64,000 nucleotides of DNA from Chlorobiota bacterium (lineage in GTDB: Bacteria; Bacteroidota; Ignavibacteria; OLB7): NCBI GenBank assembly GCA_016710285.1, contig JADJXR010000001.1, positions 2,668,501 through 2,732,500 on the forward strand, read 5' to 3'. This document shows positions 9,822 through 22,100 of this stretch, in pieces. A program made the position numbers and the translations under genes. Numbering within the stretch: the stretch's first letter is position 1; the number at the start of each line of letters is the position of its first letter. The notes under the pieces are model-generated. The model searched no databases. It was not told the origin of the DNA and worked only from the letters and a program-made list of their open reading frames with translations.

Positions 9822-11921
9822 ATGAAACGGTTCCGCATACTCTCGCTTGCTTTTGCATTGCTGACGTTTGCCACGGCGGCTGCGTTGGCGCAAACCAACA
9901 ACAGCATCACGTGGAAAATGCTTACCCCAACCCTGAAAGGGAAACCCGGGGAGGTGGTGAACGTGAAGCTGCAAGCCACGCTGGTCCCCAAAGAACATCT
10001 GTACTCCACCAAGACGGCTGGGGCTTCGCCAACGGAGTTTACCGTTGGTGAGAAAGGGGCGTTTGCCCTGAACGGTGGGGTCCGTGCCGACCGGAAACCG
10101 ATTCGTGGGTATGATGAAAACTTTGAGGACACCACGGAGTTCTGGGAAAAAGGGGTGACGTTCACCGTGCCGGTGAAGATTGCCAAATCCGCGAAGCCCG
10201 GGAAAACCAACGGGTGGGTGAACGTCAATTTCATGACCTGCAACGATGCCCGCTGCATCCCCCCAACGGATGTGAAACTGAGCTTCGCCGTGGAGGTGGC
10301 GGAGGACACCACCAACACCGCCGACACCGCCACCACCCCGCCACTGGCCGCGGTTGACACCGCCGCCAAGTCCGACACCGCTGCGGTCCCTGCAACCACC
10401 GATACCGCCGCCGTGGCGCAAGCAACTCCTTCAACCGGGGATAGCGGGGCAACAACCGGAACGCCGCAAGAAGGAAGCAGCGTTGCGGCCAAAGAGACCG
10501 ATGAGCAAGAAGGGCTGCTGGGGTATCTGATCCGTGCGTTCCTTGCCGGGCTTGGCTCGCTGCTTACTCCGTGCGTCTATCCGATGATCCCGATCACCGT
10601 CTCCTTCTTCACCAAACGAACCCAAACCACCCGCCGCCGCTCCCTGCGCGATGCCACGGTGTATGCGTTGGGCATCATCCTGACGTTCACCGGGCTTGGC
10701 TTCCTGGTCTCCTTGATCTTTGGTGTCACCGGCGTGAACGACATCGCCACCAACCCGGTGGTGAACATCGTGATTGCCGGAATCTTCCTTGCGCTGGCCC
10801 TTAGCCTGTTTGGAATGTTCGAGATTCAAATCCCGACCTCGGTGCTGAACCGCCTGAACCGCACCGCCAACGAGCAAGGGAACAGCATCGGCGGGATTCT
10901 GCTGATGGGCCTGGTGTTTACGCTGACCTCGTTCACCTGCACCGTCCCGTTTGTTGGCTCGGTGCTGTTTGGCGTGACGCAAGGGGAGTGGCTGTGGCCG
11001 CTGATGGGAATGGCGGCGTTCAGCTTTGCCTTCTCGATCCCATTCTTCCTGCTTGCCCTGTTCCCGGCGTTGATGAAATCGCTGCCGAAGTCGGGCGGCT
11101 GGCTGAACTCGGTGAAAGTGGTGATGGGTTTTCTGGAGCTTGCCTTCGCCTTCAAGTTCCTTTCCAACGTGGACCTCTATTACAGCTCCGGAATCCTTAC
11201 TCGCGAAGTCTTCTTGGCGTTGTGGGTGGCGATTGCAATCATCACCACCATGTACCTGCTTGGCCGGTTCCAGCTTCCGCACGATTCCCCCGTGGAGAAA
11301 GTTGGCCCAATGCGCGCAGTGGTTGCCGTTGGATTCCTCACCGTTGGATTATGGTTCGGCACCGGCCTGTTTGGCGGGCGGCTGGGGGATATTGATGCAT
11401 TCATTCCGCCGCAGGAATATCCGGGCAAAGGGAACACCTCCTTGCTGGCAATCGTCACCGAGGAAATGGCCAACACGCTGCCAGCTTCCGGCAGCAGCGC
11501 GACGGCTGGGGGGGAAACCCACGACGTTGCGGGCATCAAGTGGATTGAGGATGACTTCGACCAAGCGGTGAAGGTCTCGCGCCAGACCGGCAAACCGATC
11601 TTCGTGGATTTCACCGGCATCTTCTGCACCAACTGCCGCTGGATGGAGAAGAATATGTTCCCCCGCCAGGATGTGAAAACATTGATGAGCAACTACGTCC
11701 TGGTCCAACTCTACACCGACCGCAAGGACTCGGCCAGCAAGCGGAACCGCGAGATGTTGATTGGCCGGTTCAAAACTTTCGCGCTCCCCTACTACGCGCT
11801 TATCACCCCCGACGACAAAGTGTTGGCCACCATGGGTGTTGACGGCCGCCCCGCGCCGGAGGAGTTTATCGGGTTCCTGAAAAAAGGGTTGGTTGGCAAA
11901 GAAGGGATTGCCCAAAAGTAG
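9822..11921 (+). CDS. dsbD: thiol:disulfide interchange protein DsbD
   Basis: 699 residues with the three-domain DsbD plan. After a signal peptide (ending AALAQ) comes the periplasmic alpha domain (residues ~25-160) with the Cys pair in NFMTCNDARCIPP. A ~50-residue Thr/Ala-rich linker follows. Eight membrane helices (~230-520) carry LTPCVYPMIPITVSFF and FTCTVPFVGSVLFG, the two redox Cys of the beta domain. The gamma thioredoxin-like domain has FVDFTGIFCTNCRWMEKN (CxxC). It passes electrons from cytoplasmic thioredoxin to the periplasm for disulfide repair and cytochrome maturation. Relevant neighbour: the giant Cys-rich secreted protein downstream. Ends in an intrinsic terminator. Confidence 0.93.
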   Translation: MKRFRILSLAFALLTFATAAALAQTNNSITWKMLTPTLKGKPGEVVNVKLQATLVPKEHLYSTKTAGASPTEFTVGEKGAFALNGGVRADRKPIRGYDENFEDTTEFWEKGVTFTVPVKIAKSAKPGKTNGWVNVNFMTCNDARCIPPTDVKLSFAVEVAEDTTNTADTATTPPLAAVDTAAKSDTAAVPATTDTAAVAQATPSTGDSGATTGTPQEGSSVAAKETDEQEGLLGYLIRAFLAGLGSLLTPCVYPMIPITVSFFTKRTQTTRRRSLRDATVYALGIILTFTGLGFLVSLIFGVTGVNDIATNPVVNIVIAGIFLALALSLFGMFEIQIPTSVLNRLNRTANEQGNSIGGILLMGLVFTLTSFTCTVPFVGSVLFGVTQGEWLWPLMGMAAFSFAFSIPFFLLALFPALMKSLPKSGGWLNSVKVVMGFLELAFAFKFLSNVDLYYSSGILTREVFLALWVAIAIITTMYLLGRFQLPHDSPVEKVGPMRAVVAVGFLTVGLWFGTGLFGGRLGDIDAFIPPQEYPGKGNTSLLAIVTEEMANTLPASGSSATAGGETHDVAGIKWIEDDFDQAVKVSRQTGKPIFVDFTGIFCTNCRWMEKNMFPRQDVKTLMSNYVLVQLYTDRKDSASKRNREMLIGRFKTFALPYYALITPDDKVLATMGVDGRPAPEEFIGFLKKGLVGKEGIAQK

Positions 11922-11956
11922 GTCCCAACTTCCAAGCTGCTTCCTAAGTAATTGCC

Positions 11957-12000
11957 GAACGCCCGCTTCCTTCTTGGTGAGGAAACGGGCGTTCTGTTTG
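11957..12000 (+). terminator. intrinsic terminator of dsbD
   Basis: Inverted repeat GAACGCCCG-(C)TTCC / GGAA(A)-CGGGCGTTC around a 10-base loop, followed by TGTTTG. It sits about 35 bases after the dsbD stop. Confidence 0.8.
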
Positions 12001-12059
12001 TTCTGATCCCTGCAAAAAATCCAATTGCCGCACGGCCTCGTATCTCCCTTCCGAAAGAA

Positions 12060-12264
12060 TTTTTTAGAGAGAGAGAAAGAGGTGGAGAGAGTGTGTGAAT
12101 CTGGAAAGAGAGAGAGTCCAGAGGGAGCGAGAGGAAAGGGGAGAGAGAGGGAGAGTCCGTGAGGGCCAGGCGCTGCCAGCCCGACCAACGAAGCACGCGG
12201 CAGCTGCAAGTACAAGGATTTAGGGATACCGACGTACTGCGCAGTTGCCGCGCTGCTGTTTTTT
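12060..12264 (+). ncRNA. candidate GA-rich structured RNA ending in its own terminator
   Basis: Between the dsbD terminator and the convergent DUF4870 gene lies a purine-rich tract (12065-12165) of (GA)n runs. It includes a perfect hairpin with arms TCTGGA (12100-12105) and TCCAGA (12117-12122) that presents AAGAGAGAGAG as its loop. It is followed by a long imperfect hairpin (12196-12252) and a six-T run (12259-12264), in plus orientation. As dsbD already has a terminator, this second terminator implies a separate plus-strand transcript. No convincing coding frame or ribosome site is present. A similar GA-loop design occurs at 39152-39677 and 41120-41440. No promoter could be assigned with confidence. 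Confidence 0.4.
12196..12264 (+). terminator. intrinsic terminator of the GA-rich intergenic RNA
   Basis: Arms 12196-12213 and 12234-12252 (CGCGGCAGCTGCAAGTAC against GTACTGCGCAGTTGCCGCG) pair with one bulge, around a 20-base loop, and are followed by CTGCTG and TTTTTT. There is no T-run on the minus side, so it works in the plus direction. Confidence 0.65.
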
Positions 12265-12288
12265 GTACTGGCTTCTTTGGCGTGGGCA

Positions 12289-12789
12289 CTACTTCAAAAA
12301 ACGGATACTGAGCGGGTACTTCCAGACTTCGCCATTGCTGGATTTCACCCCGGCGATGATGGGGAAGATGATGCTGAGAACAAAGACGACCACAAGGAAC
12401 GGGATGCCGATCAGCATGAAACTGAGTATCCCAAAGACGGCATAGTAGAGGACCTGCGAGATGATCCAGTTTGCGGCATTCCGCCCGTGGGCCTCGATTC
12501 CTGGCAGATCATTTTTCTTGGTCTGCCAAATGATAAATGGGAGGATGAAGCCGGCGAACGGGATAACAAACCCAGTCAGCATCGAAAGGTGCAAGAACAT
12601 CCCCCAGCGTTGGGTTTCCGGGTCGGTGATGATGTCGTCATCTATGTCCATCATCATCAGGCTCTCGCTTTCCGTTCGCGTCTCCACGTGGGTGAACAAT
12701 GCTTGTTTTGCCAGCGCGTACTCCTCATCGGTCAGGCCGCCGGCAAGGTGAAGCTGCTGCAATTTTTTTAGCCCTTCGGTAATGTCCAT
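12289..12789 (-). CDS. SHOCT and DUF4870 domain membrane protein
   Basis: 166 residues. The N-terminal ~35 residues are a SHOCT motif (LKKLQQLHLAGGLTDEEYAL, then AKQALF). Three membrane segments of a DUF4870/TIC20-like domain follow (LSMLTGFVIPFAGFILPFII, WIISQVLYYAVFGILSFMLI, FLVVVFVLSIIFPIIAGVK) with the typical HGRNAANWIISQ motif between. Function unknown; DUF4870 proteins are small inner-membrane proteins sometimes linked to stress or secretion. Convergent with dsbD. No clear ribosome site. Confidence 0.85.
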   Translation of the reverse strand: MDITEGLKKLQQLHLAGGLTDEEYALAKQALFTHVETRTESESLMMMDIDDDIITDPETQRWGMFLHLSMLTGFVIPFAGFILPFIIWQTKKNDLPGIEAHGRNAANWIISQVLYYAVFGILSFMLIGIPFLVVVFVLSIIFPIIAGVKSSNGEVWKYPLSIRFLK

Positions 12790-13156
12790 TTCTATTCGGT
12801 CTTGATTCTGTTGTCGCGTGGTTTTGCGCGTGCTGTTCGCGCCTATCCCCTGAAAGGTTTCGCCGGGTTCTTCCCTCCATCGCCTGCGCTCCTTTGTGGC
12901 CTACCGCCGCCCAGCCATTCTTTTCCGTTCATACTCTTCGCATACTCTTGGCTGGCGTTACCCCTATGTTGCCTCTGCGCCGCTCTGCGCCCCCCTCTTG
13001 CCGCCGCAAAGTTGGCATTTTTTTTCCTCCTTCTCCAATCTTGGCATCATTTGCCGGAAATCTTGGCTTGGCCGGAATACTTTGGTATCGGGTAGTTCCC
13101 CCCCCACGGGGTGAAGCCCACCATTACTGAGTCATTACGGCGATTCCAGACATCGA
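12790..13156. other. 367-base intergenic region upstream of the giant gene
   Basis: No gene seen. It holds a promoter-like CCTATGTTGCCTC (12963-12975), very like CCTATATTGCCTC upstream of the DASS transporter at 28388-28400. It also holds the motif pair TTGGCATT (13012) and CCAATCTTGGCATC (13035-13048), which recurs upstream of the Fn3 gene. The leader to the ATG at 13157 has no strong Shine-Dalgarno sequence. Confidence 0.5.
13011..13048 (+). promoter_or_regulatory. shared TTGGCAT motif pair upstream of the giant gene
   Basis: GTTGGCATT and, 29 bases on, CCAATCTTGGCATC. The same two words occur in the same order upstream of the Fn3 protein gene (24200-24230), spaced 22 bases. AATCTTG resembles the TATCTTG box found at three other promoters in this window. 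This suggests shared regulation of the two genes; which part is operator and which is promoter is not resolved. Confidence 0.45.
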
Positions 13157-16100
13157 ATGCACACCATGCAGACTTTCCGGTACTTCTTGCAGAGCTTCGT
13201 GAGCTTCCTTCTGCTTTCGGCAGCGGCGTTGGCGCAAAGCAAGCCCATTATTCTGAATGTGACGGTGGTCCCACCGTACGCGGCCACCCTTGCTGAGTGG
13301 GATCGCCACCCGGAGCGGATCATCATCACGCTAACCAACACGGACCCGGCCACAAGCTACAGCGTCCGGCTTTCGGGGACGTTGCAGGATAACATCGGGG
13401 GGATAAAGGTCACCACAAACGACGATTACCCGGTTACGGCCATTACCGTCCCGGCGGGCGGGGTCCGGACCGTGAACGGGAGTGAGTTGAAGATCTTCAA
13501 CGCCAACGCCGTCTCCATCAGCGGTTCCGACAAAGGGGCGGTGGCACGCTCCGGCCAGCTGAACGAAGGGACCTACACCATCTGCCTGAAGGCACTGGAC
13601 CACTCCACCAAATCCGAGCTTTCCCCCGCAGCCGGTTGCGCCAGCTTCACCATCCGCACGGTGGAGGCCCCAAAGCTGACCGCCCCCCCTTGCAACATGA
13701 GCATCACGCAGACGGTGGACCCGCAACTGCTGCTGCTGCAATGGACCCCGCCGGCCGGGGCCGCTGGCGGAATCACCTACACCCTGACCCTGGCCGAGGT
13801 GATCCCCGACGACCGCAACCCCGAGGAAGCGTTGCTGGCAGCCACCTCCCCCACGCTCTTCAAGAAAGAAGGGCTTACCGCGCCGATCTACCAATACGGC
13901 GCTGCGGACCCGCAACTGAAGAAAGGGAAAAAGTACGCCTGGCGGGTGCAAGCCATTGACCCCACCGCCGCCACCAACTTCCGCAACGATGGCAAAAGTG
14001 AGGTGTGCACCTTCACCTACGGCGACAGCACCCAGCCGAAGGTGGAGGACCCCGATTGCAAGAAGCCAACGTACATCACGGCGGCTTATCCAAAGGATGA
14101 CATCCGCATCCCGTACCGCTTTGTCCCGGCGGTGGCGCAGTTCGCCCCGTACTGCAGCGACCTGAAGAAATTCACCTCCACCTTCGTGCTGAAGGATAAC
14201 AACGGGGTTCAGGTGCAAAGCCAAAACCGGACGATTGAATGGGAGCACGGGCCGTTCAACAACCCAAGCCGCAAGCCGGATATGTTCGAGAAAAACCGGG
14301 CATCGTACGTGGTGGTGGGGCCGGACCAGAATGAGAAACCAGCCGACCGAAAAGATCAATTCCTTTCCCCAGAAAAAAGCTACACCTGGAGCGCGGAAAT
14401 CACGATCAACAAAAACACCGGGAAGGATTCCGGCGACACCAAGCGGAAAATTACCGGGCGGTTCCAGGTGGGGATGGGCGCGCCAGTGCTGAACGAACCC
14501 AGCAACGGCGCGACCGTGCTTCCCGACACTGTGACGCTTCGGTTCTTGACCAGCAACCCCATTGATAAAAGCGCGCTGACCCTTCCGTTCGACCTAACAG
14601 CCGAGCCAAAAGGGGGCGGGGCGAAGTTCTACCAGATGGCCGTCAACGAGAAGTGGGTGCTGGAAATCGCTCGCACCCCCGACATGAAAAACCCGGTCTT
14701 CCGCGACACCGGGCGGATTGGCGGGCCGCTGGTGGATGCCCTTTCGCCAACCACCTCGGCAGCATTGCTGCAAAAGGAGATTTACCGCCAGGAAACCGTC
14801 CGGCCAAAGCTGACCAAAACAGGGGAATACTACTGGCAAGTGAAATGGATGGTGGACCCGAACGACGGCAACGACACCACCGGAAAGTTTTACAACAGCA
14901 GCCCCGTGCAGCGGTTTGTGGTGGACCCGAACGCCAACTGTTTCAACCTTGCAGCGGAGTTCCCAAAAGATCAATCGGCGATTGAGGAAGGCCGCCCAAC
15001 GTTCAAAGTCCGGGTGTCCAACAGCGTGAAACCTGCCGAGATTACCGAGGGTGAGCTTCGCATCTGGCGCGGAAAAACCGCTGCCGACACCACCCCCGCA
15101 AACCTTGTGCGGGACCTCAACTTTTCCCGTTCGGCCAAAACCGCCGGCGGGGCCATGCGCGACACCGACGGCAACGGGGTTCCGTATCTGAACATCGTTG
15201 GCGACGTGATCCATTTCCGGGTGAACGATGCAGGGGTTCCGGTGGAGTTTGTGGCCAACGACAAGCAGGACTACGTGTGGCAGCTACGGCTGAAGCACAG
15301 CCAATCGGTGCGGATGGATGGCCAGCCATGCAACCGCACCGCAACGGCTTCGCCACTGTTCAGCTTCCGCAAGGACATGGGGTGCATTGCCCTAACGAAC
15401 ATCTGGCCCGCCAACGGCGACATGGCCACCGACACCAGCGAGCTGCTGGCAAAAATCAGCAAGCCAATCCGCCTTGCCAACACCACCCAACGGACGTGGG
15501 AGATTTACGAACTGCGCCCCGGCGAGGACCCACGCAGCGTGGTCCTGAAGGATGGCCGCGAATACTTCACCTTGCAGAAGCAGACCGATGACGTGTATGC
15601 CCCCGAAGCAACCACCAGCCTGATCGGCTACAAAATCCCCGCGATCATCACCGCGCTGGAGCAACAGGGGAAGGCGTTGAAGGTGGGCCAACGCTACGGC
15701 TGGCGGATACGGCTTAGCTACAACGGTGCCGGAATCTTCGCCGACGGCAGCGACTGCGGCCAGCAGGAAGCCACCGTGGAAAGCACCCCCACCAGCTTCG
15801 TCTATGGCGGATGCGTCACCATCAAGAATATCCTGCCTGCCGACGGCGCAACCATCAACGACCGCGATGGCGAACTGCAAGTGCGGGTCAGCAAAGCCTT
15901 CCGCATTGCCAACACCGTCTCGCGTGAGTGGGAAGTGTTTGCTTTGAAGGCCGACGAGCAAGCCAACATGGTGGACCCGAACGATGGCCGCCAGCATCAC
16001 AGCCTGATGCTTGCCACCGCCGATGTCTATTCCCCCGATGCCTCCACCAGTTTGATGGCAATCAGAATCCGCACCCTGTTCCAGCAATTGGCAGAGCAAG

Positions 16101-19100
16101 GGAACGCACTGAAGCCGGGCCAACGCTACGGCTGGCGAATCCGCCTGAAGGCCAATGCGGACCAGTTCCTTGTTGATGGCAGCGATTGCGGCGGCGGCAT
16201 GATAACGCTGCAGAGCGTCCCCACCAGCTTCCTGTACTCCGGCTGCGTTGCCGCAACCAACACCAGCCCCGCCGAAGGTGAAATTGCCACCGACAGCACC
16301 GGCGAGTTCCTTGTGAAGCTCTCCAAAAAAATTCGGTTCGGCTCGGTCAAACGCCGCGTGCTGGTGCTGTGCCAGCTGAAGCCCGGGGAGGAGGCCAGCA
16401 AGGTGGATTTTGGCGACGGACGGTTCACCTACGAATCCGATTTCCCGTTCGCCACGCAGCGGGACCCGAACGCCTTCAACGACCTGATGGCTATCTACCT
16501 GAAAACCGTGGTCCAGAAGATGCCGAAGGGAACCCCGCTGATTACCGGCGAACGCTACGCCTGGAAACTAAAACTCTATTTCGATGGCGATAAAGCAATC
16601 GAAGGGGGAGAGTCGTGCGCGAAGGATGCCGTGGTGGAAAGCACCCCCACCAGCTTCATCTACGGCGGCTGCTTGGCCATGCGGAACATTTCCCCCGTTG
16701 GCGGAATCACCGCCGCCGATGGCGATGAGCTTACCGCCATGTTCTCCCAAAAAGTCAAAGCCAACAACATTGCCGGCCACATCTACGAACTGTGCCAGCT
16801 GGTTGGCCAGGAGGACTCGCTGACGCTGCTGATGAAATCCGAATTCGACCTTCTCCGCTACGATGCCAGCATCAACGACCTGCTCCATGCCGGAAGCATC
16901 AGCGACCGCTACGCAATGCCGATTGAGCGATTGAACAAGGAGCTTGCCAAGCAGGGGAAATCGCTGAAGATTGGTGCGCGGTATGCCTGGCGGATCCGCG
17001 TGCAGTTCGACGGCAACGGAATTTTTGCCGATGGCGGATCGTGCGGGGGGGCAAACGCGGAGCTGGTGACGCGCCCAACAACCTTCATCTATGGCGGCTG
17101 CTTTGCCGTGACCGGAACAACGCCAAAAAGTGGCGACACCGTTAGCGGCGTGCCGAACTTCACCTTCCGCACCGCGCCCGTCGTGGACCCCAACGACTTC
17201 ACCAGCGTGGCCCTGAAAATCTGGAAGAAGAAATCGGGACAAAGCGTTGAGGATGCCGCAAAAGGGACCCCAATCTACGACCACCTTGCCGGCGATGGCA
17301 ACGGCGTTGGCGTGCAGAAAAATCTGGGCGATGGAATGAGCGCCACCAAGCTGGCGTTCTACTTCGAGCCGATGGATAAAACCCAGAAGATGCCCACCGA
17401 GTGGCGCATTGTGATGGGGGACGACAAGTTCAAGTTCCGCACCGAGGCCGAGCAGGAGTACGTTTGGAAGGTCGAGACGACGATCTTCACCCCCGACTCG
17501 GTTGCCTGCAAACGGGACGCGACATCGCCAGCAATGGCGTTCATCGGCGGCGGAAACGATTGCCTGACGATGAAGAACGCCTACCCCGCCGACGGCGCGG
17601 TGATGACCGATGCCGAAGAGTTCCGCGCACCCCTGAACGCCTCGGTAAAAACTGCGGCGGTCAGCAAGCGGGAGATTGTTTTTGCGGCGATGAAGGAGGG
17701 GGAGAAAGTGGAGGAGATAGACTTCCAGAAGCCGGAGGGGCGGACGGTCATCACCTACGACATCCCGATTGACCGGAGCAAAGCGCCCGAGACCTTCAGC
17801 CTGTTGGCGGGAATGGTTGGCAAGTACAACGCCGCGCTTCCGGCAGCCAAAAAACTGAAGCAAGGGGAACGCTACGCCTGGTTCTACCGCATCACCTACA
17901 ACGGCGAGCACGCGCTGGCCGACGGCAGCTCCTGCGGCGGACCAAACAGCGTTCTGGAAAGCGACCCCACAACGTTCATCTACGGCGGATGCCGCTACAT
18001 CGTGCCGCTGACCCCAAAGGAAGGGGAGAATGTTGAGAAGCAACCGAAGTTCACCGTGCGGATTTCACCGGCGGTGGACCCCAAAGATTGGGGCCAGGTG
18101 GAACTTTTCATCTGGAAAAAAAGCGCGGGCCAAAGTGCCGCCGATGCTGCAACCGGAACCGCCATCTACAACAAACTTTTTGTTGAGCCATCGCGCGCCG
18201 GCGAAACACGGACCATGAACGGCGTTGAGGTGACCACCAGCGGCGATTACGTTATCGCTCCGCTGAACCTTGCCAACGGCAAAGCCACCGATTGGGAGCT
18301 TCGGATGACCCAGGACAGCAGCCGGTTCAAGCCGGAAGAAGGGATGGAGTACGCCTGGAAACTGACCACCGATCAGTTCACAAAACCGGAGGACACCTGC
18401 GGCAGCCAGGCCGCCACCGCGTTGGCGACCTTCGGCTACAAAAAATCGGCCGACGACGAAACCTGCCTAATCGTAAAAGCCGGAACGCCGGAACCGGGCG
18501 GGGTCCACGACCTGAACGACAAGCCGGTGTTCAACGTGATTGTGCAGGAAGGAATCCGCAAGGAAGGGATCACCGGCGGGCGATTGCAGGTCTGGAAATT
18601 GAAGCAATTCCAGAAGATAGATTCCGTGGTGAAGGATGCGCCGATCTTCGACGAATCGTTTGCCGGGAACGACTCCACCAACGTTCGCATCGTTGCCAAC
18701 ACGGCCAACACCACCGGCTTGGAACTGGCGTTCGTGAACACAAAGGATGCGAAAAAAACCTTCCAACTGAAGGACTTCGGGGCAACCTACGTCTGGCGGT
18801 TCACCCTGAAGATTGATGGGAAGGAAATCCTGCAGGACCGCTCGGCAACGTGCACCGAGGATGCGATTGTTGGGAAGCTGGCGGCGTTCGAGTATCAAGC
18901 CCCATCCAAAAACAACTGCGACGACGGCGGAACCGGAACCGAAGCCCCAGACATCAGCGACAAGACGCCATCGAAAGCACCCAGCTTTGTTGGGACCAGC
19001 ATCAAGGTTGGGCTGTTCCGCATGAACGTCACCGAAGCCAGCGGCGACGGGGCAGGGCTAAGCGGAAAAGGAACCATCCAGATGAAGTCCCTGAAAGGTC

Positions 19101-22100
19101 CAATCAAGGTGGAGTTCAGCGGCATAAAAGTCAACAGCGACAACGCCATGTACGACGGCGTGGTGAAAGCCGTGATGGACGTGCAGAACAGCACCATCAC
19201 CTCGCTGGTGAACGCCGTGGGCCGGAAAATGGACCTTGACCAGGGGAAGGCCGAAGCCATTGACCAAGCGATCCAAAGCGGGAAACGATTGGTCTCCATG
19301 CTGGTCAGCAGCGACCCGATTGGCCTGCCGATTGGCTTCGATGCAAACGTGGAAGGGAAGAACTACACGCTGGGAATTATTGGGATGAGCTTCACCCCCA
19401 AAAAAGGGACCATGGCCTGCGCCTTCCGATTGGAAACGCCGGACCTGACCAACGGCCAAAGCACCAATTTCATTGACTTCGGCGCGCGCGACTTGGTCTT
19501 TACTCCAAGCTCGTTCGGGGCCTCCAACGGCACCATGAAACTCTACGTGGCGGGCGACTTCACCCTTCAGCTTGGCGGCGGAATGGCGCTGAAACTGAAC
19601 GCACCAAAGGAGAGCGAGCTGGACGACGACAACAAGGGGACCTACGTGAAACTGAAGTGCGGCAAGTTCGACGGGCTTCGGATTGACGCTTCGGCGATCT
19701 TCCCGCGTGAGTGGCTTGTTCCGCGCAACGCCGACGGAACCGCCAACACCGACGAAACCAAGAAGGTCCAGGCGAACTTCGTTGCACAAATCCGCGACTG
19801 GAACAACTGGATGGCAAAGGTCAATCTGGATAAATGCTTTATCGCCAGCAACGACGGCTTTGGCCTTGAGGTCCAGGAAATGGCCTACGACCACAGCGAC
19901 GTGGTGAACCCCGAAGGAATCAAATTCCCCGACGGCTACACGAAGGACAGAAGCAACTTGTGGCGCGGCTTCTACATCAAGCGCGCCGCAATCTCGCTGC
20001 CAACCGAATGGTCCGCCACCGACCAGGAAGGGAAGGGAATCAGCTTTGCGGTGGAGCATCTGCTGGTGGACAAAACCGGCTTAAGCGCAAACTTCATGGT
20101 GGAGAACGTGGTGAACTACGGCAAGCTGGCCGGATGGGGGTTCACCCTGGATAAGATCGGCGTGGAGATCGTCAGCAGCAGCTTCAAGAAGGGGTATCTG
20201 AACGGCAGCTTCAAAACGCCGATTGCCGATGAATCCATGTACTACTCCGCGCTGATTCAGCAAGGCAAAAACGCCGCCACCGGCAAAAGCCAGCTGCAAT
20301 GGCAGTTCCAGTTGAAGATTGAAGAGAACAAGCCGCTGAAGGCCACCTTCTGGAAAGCCGCGTTGCACCTGAAACCTGGAAGCAACATCACCATTGGCAA
20401 CGTTGCTGGGCAAGGGAAGTTCAACGCAAAAGCCGACTTGACAGGCCACTTCAGCATTGACTACGAAGAGTACAAACTGAAGATGGAGGGCTTGCGGTTC
20501 GAGAATCTTGTGGTGCAGTCCAACCCGCCAAAAGGGGAGAAGCGTTTCAGCTACAAGGCGTTCAGCTTCACCTCTCCACCAAAGAAAATGGGGGGCTTCC
20601 CGCTTTCGATCGAGAACATTGAGTTCGCCACCGACGACGCAAGCATCGGGCTGAAGTTCGACCTTACCCTTGCCCTTGCCGGGGATAAAACCAGCATCGG
20701 CGGCAAGCTGGGGCTGATGGTGAAAGCCAAACTGAACCTTGACGCAAAGGAGTGGGGCCAGAAGTTAGAGTTCGACGGAATTGACCTGACGAAGATCGCC
20801 GTGGAAGCCGATATGGGGGCGGTGAAGATCAAAGGGTTGATTGAGTTCTATAAGAAAGATGCCACCTTCGGCGACGGGTTCCGCGGCATTGTGGAATGCT
20901 GGATTCTGAAGAACATCTACGTTGGCGTAACCGTGCAGTTTGGCACCAAGCCAAGCGCAATCAACCCGGGCGAAGACTTCCGCTACTGGTACGTTGACGC
21001 AATGGCGCGATTCAACCCGGGAATCGTCCTTGGCCCGGCGATTGGCATCTACGGATTTGGCGGCGGCGCGTGGTACCACATGGCCCCGAAAAACCAGCTG
21101 GACCCAACCTTGCTGATGAAGGCCCCGGAAAACAGCGATGCCTCCAAAAACGGGCTTCCCAGCAAAGTTGGCGCAACCCTTAGCGGCGAAGAATACGTGC
21201 CGAACGAAGGGACGCTCTTCGGGTTCAAAGCCTCCGTCACCATCGGGACCGTTCCCGATCCAAAGCCGGTGAATGCCGATGTCCAACTCTCGATCAGCTT
21301 CACCAGCAGCGGTGGGTTGGAGCGGATCCGTTTCGACGGAAGCCTGTACATGGCCTGCGACGTGATCGAACGGAAGGACCCCGCGCTGAAAGCCAGCGTC
21401 TCGATCCTGTACGACAACGTCAACAAAATCTTCCATGCAGCCTTCGAGATTGACCTTGATTTCAAGGTGGTGAAAGCCCACATCCCAGCGGTGATTCATG
21501 TTGAGCCGAAGTGGTGGCAAGTGAAGTTGGGCGAGCCGAAAAACCGGATGACGCTGGATGTGAATTTGGCGGTCATCAAGATGAAGTTCAAATCGTACAT
21601 CATGGCCGGCGACAGCTTGCCGCCGCTTCCGGACCCGCCCGACGAGGTGCTGAATAAACTGACGGCAGAGCAGAAGGAGAAGATCAAATCGAAGCCGATG
21701 ATTGGGCGTTCGGCAAGCGGGTTCATGTTCGGAACAATCTTCCAGGTTGGCCCCATCGGCGGCGAGTTCCTGATCTTCTACGGAAGCCTGGACCTGGGCG
21801 TTGGGTTCGATGTTGAAGTGAAGCAGTTCAAAGGAATGTCGTGCGGGAACTCCGAGGGTGGTGGCCAAATCGGCTTCAACGATGGGTGGTATGCCCAGGG
21901 CCAGGCCTACGCTTGGATAGATGCCAGCATCGGCATCAAGATCAAGCTGTTTGGGGCCGAGCGGAAGTTCCCAATCATTGCCTTCAGCGGCGCGGCACTG
22001 CTGCGGATGGGCCTGCCAAATCCAACATGGTTTGAAGGCTACCTGGCGGCGAAGTACGAAATCCTGTTTGGGCTGATTAAGGGAACCTGCCACTACGAGT

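Noticed and set aside
13041..13055. Sigma-54 promoter (TTGGCATCATTTGCC)
   Set aside because: GG-to-GC spacing is 10, not the required 12, and the second motif copy upstream of the Fn3 gene has no GC element.
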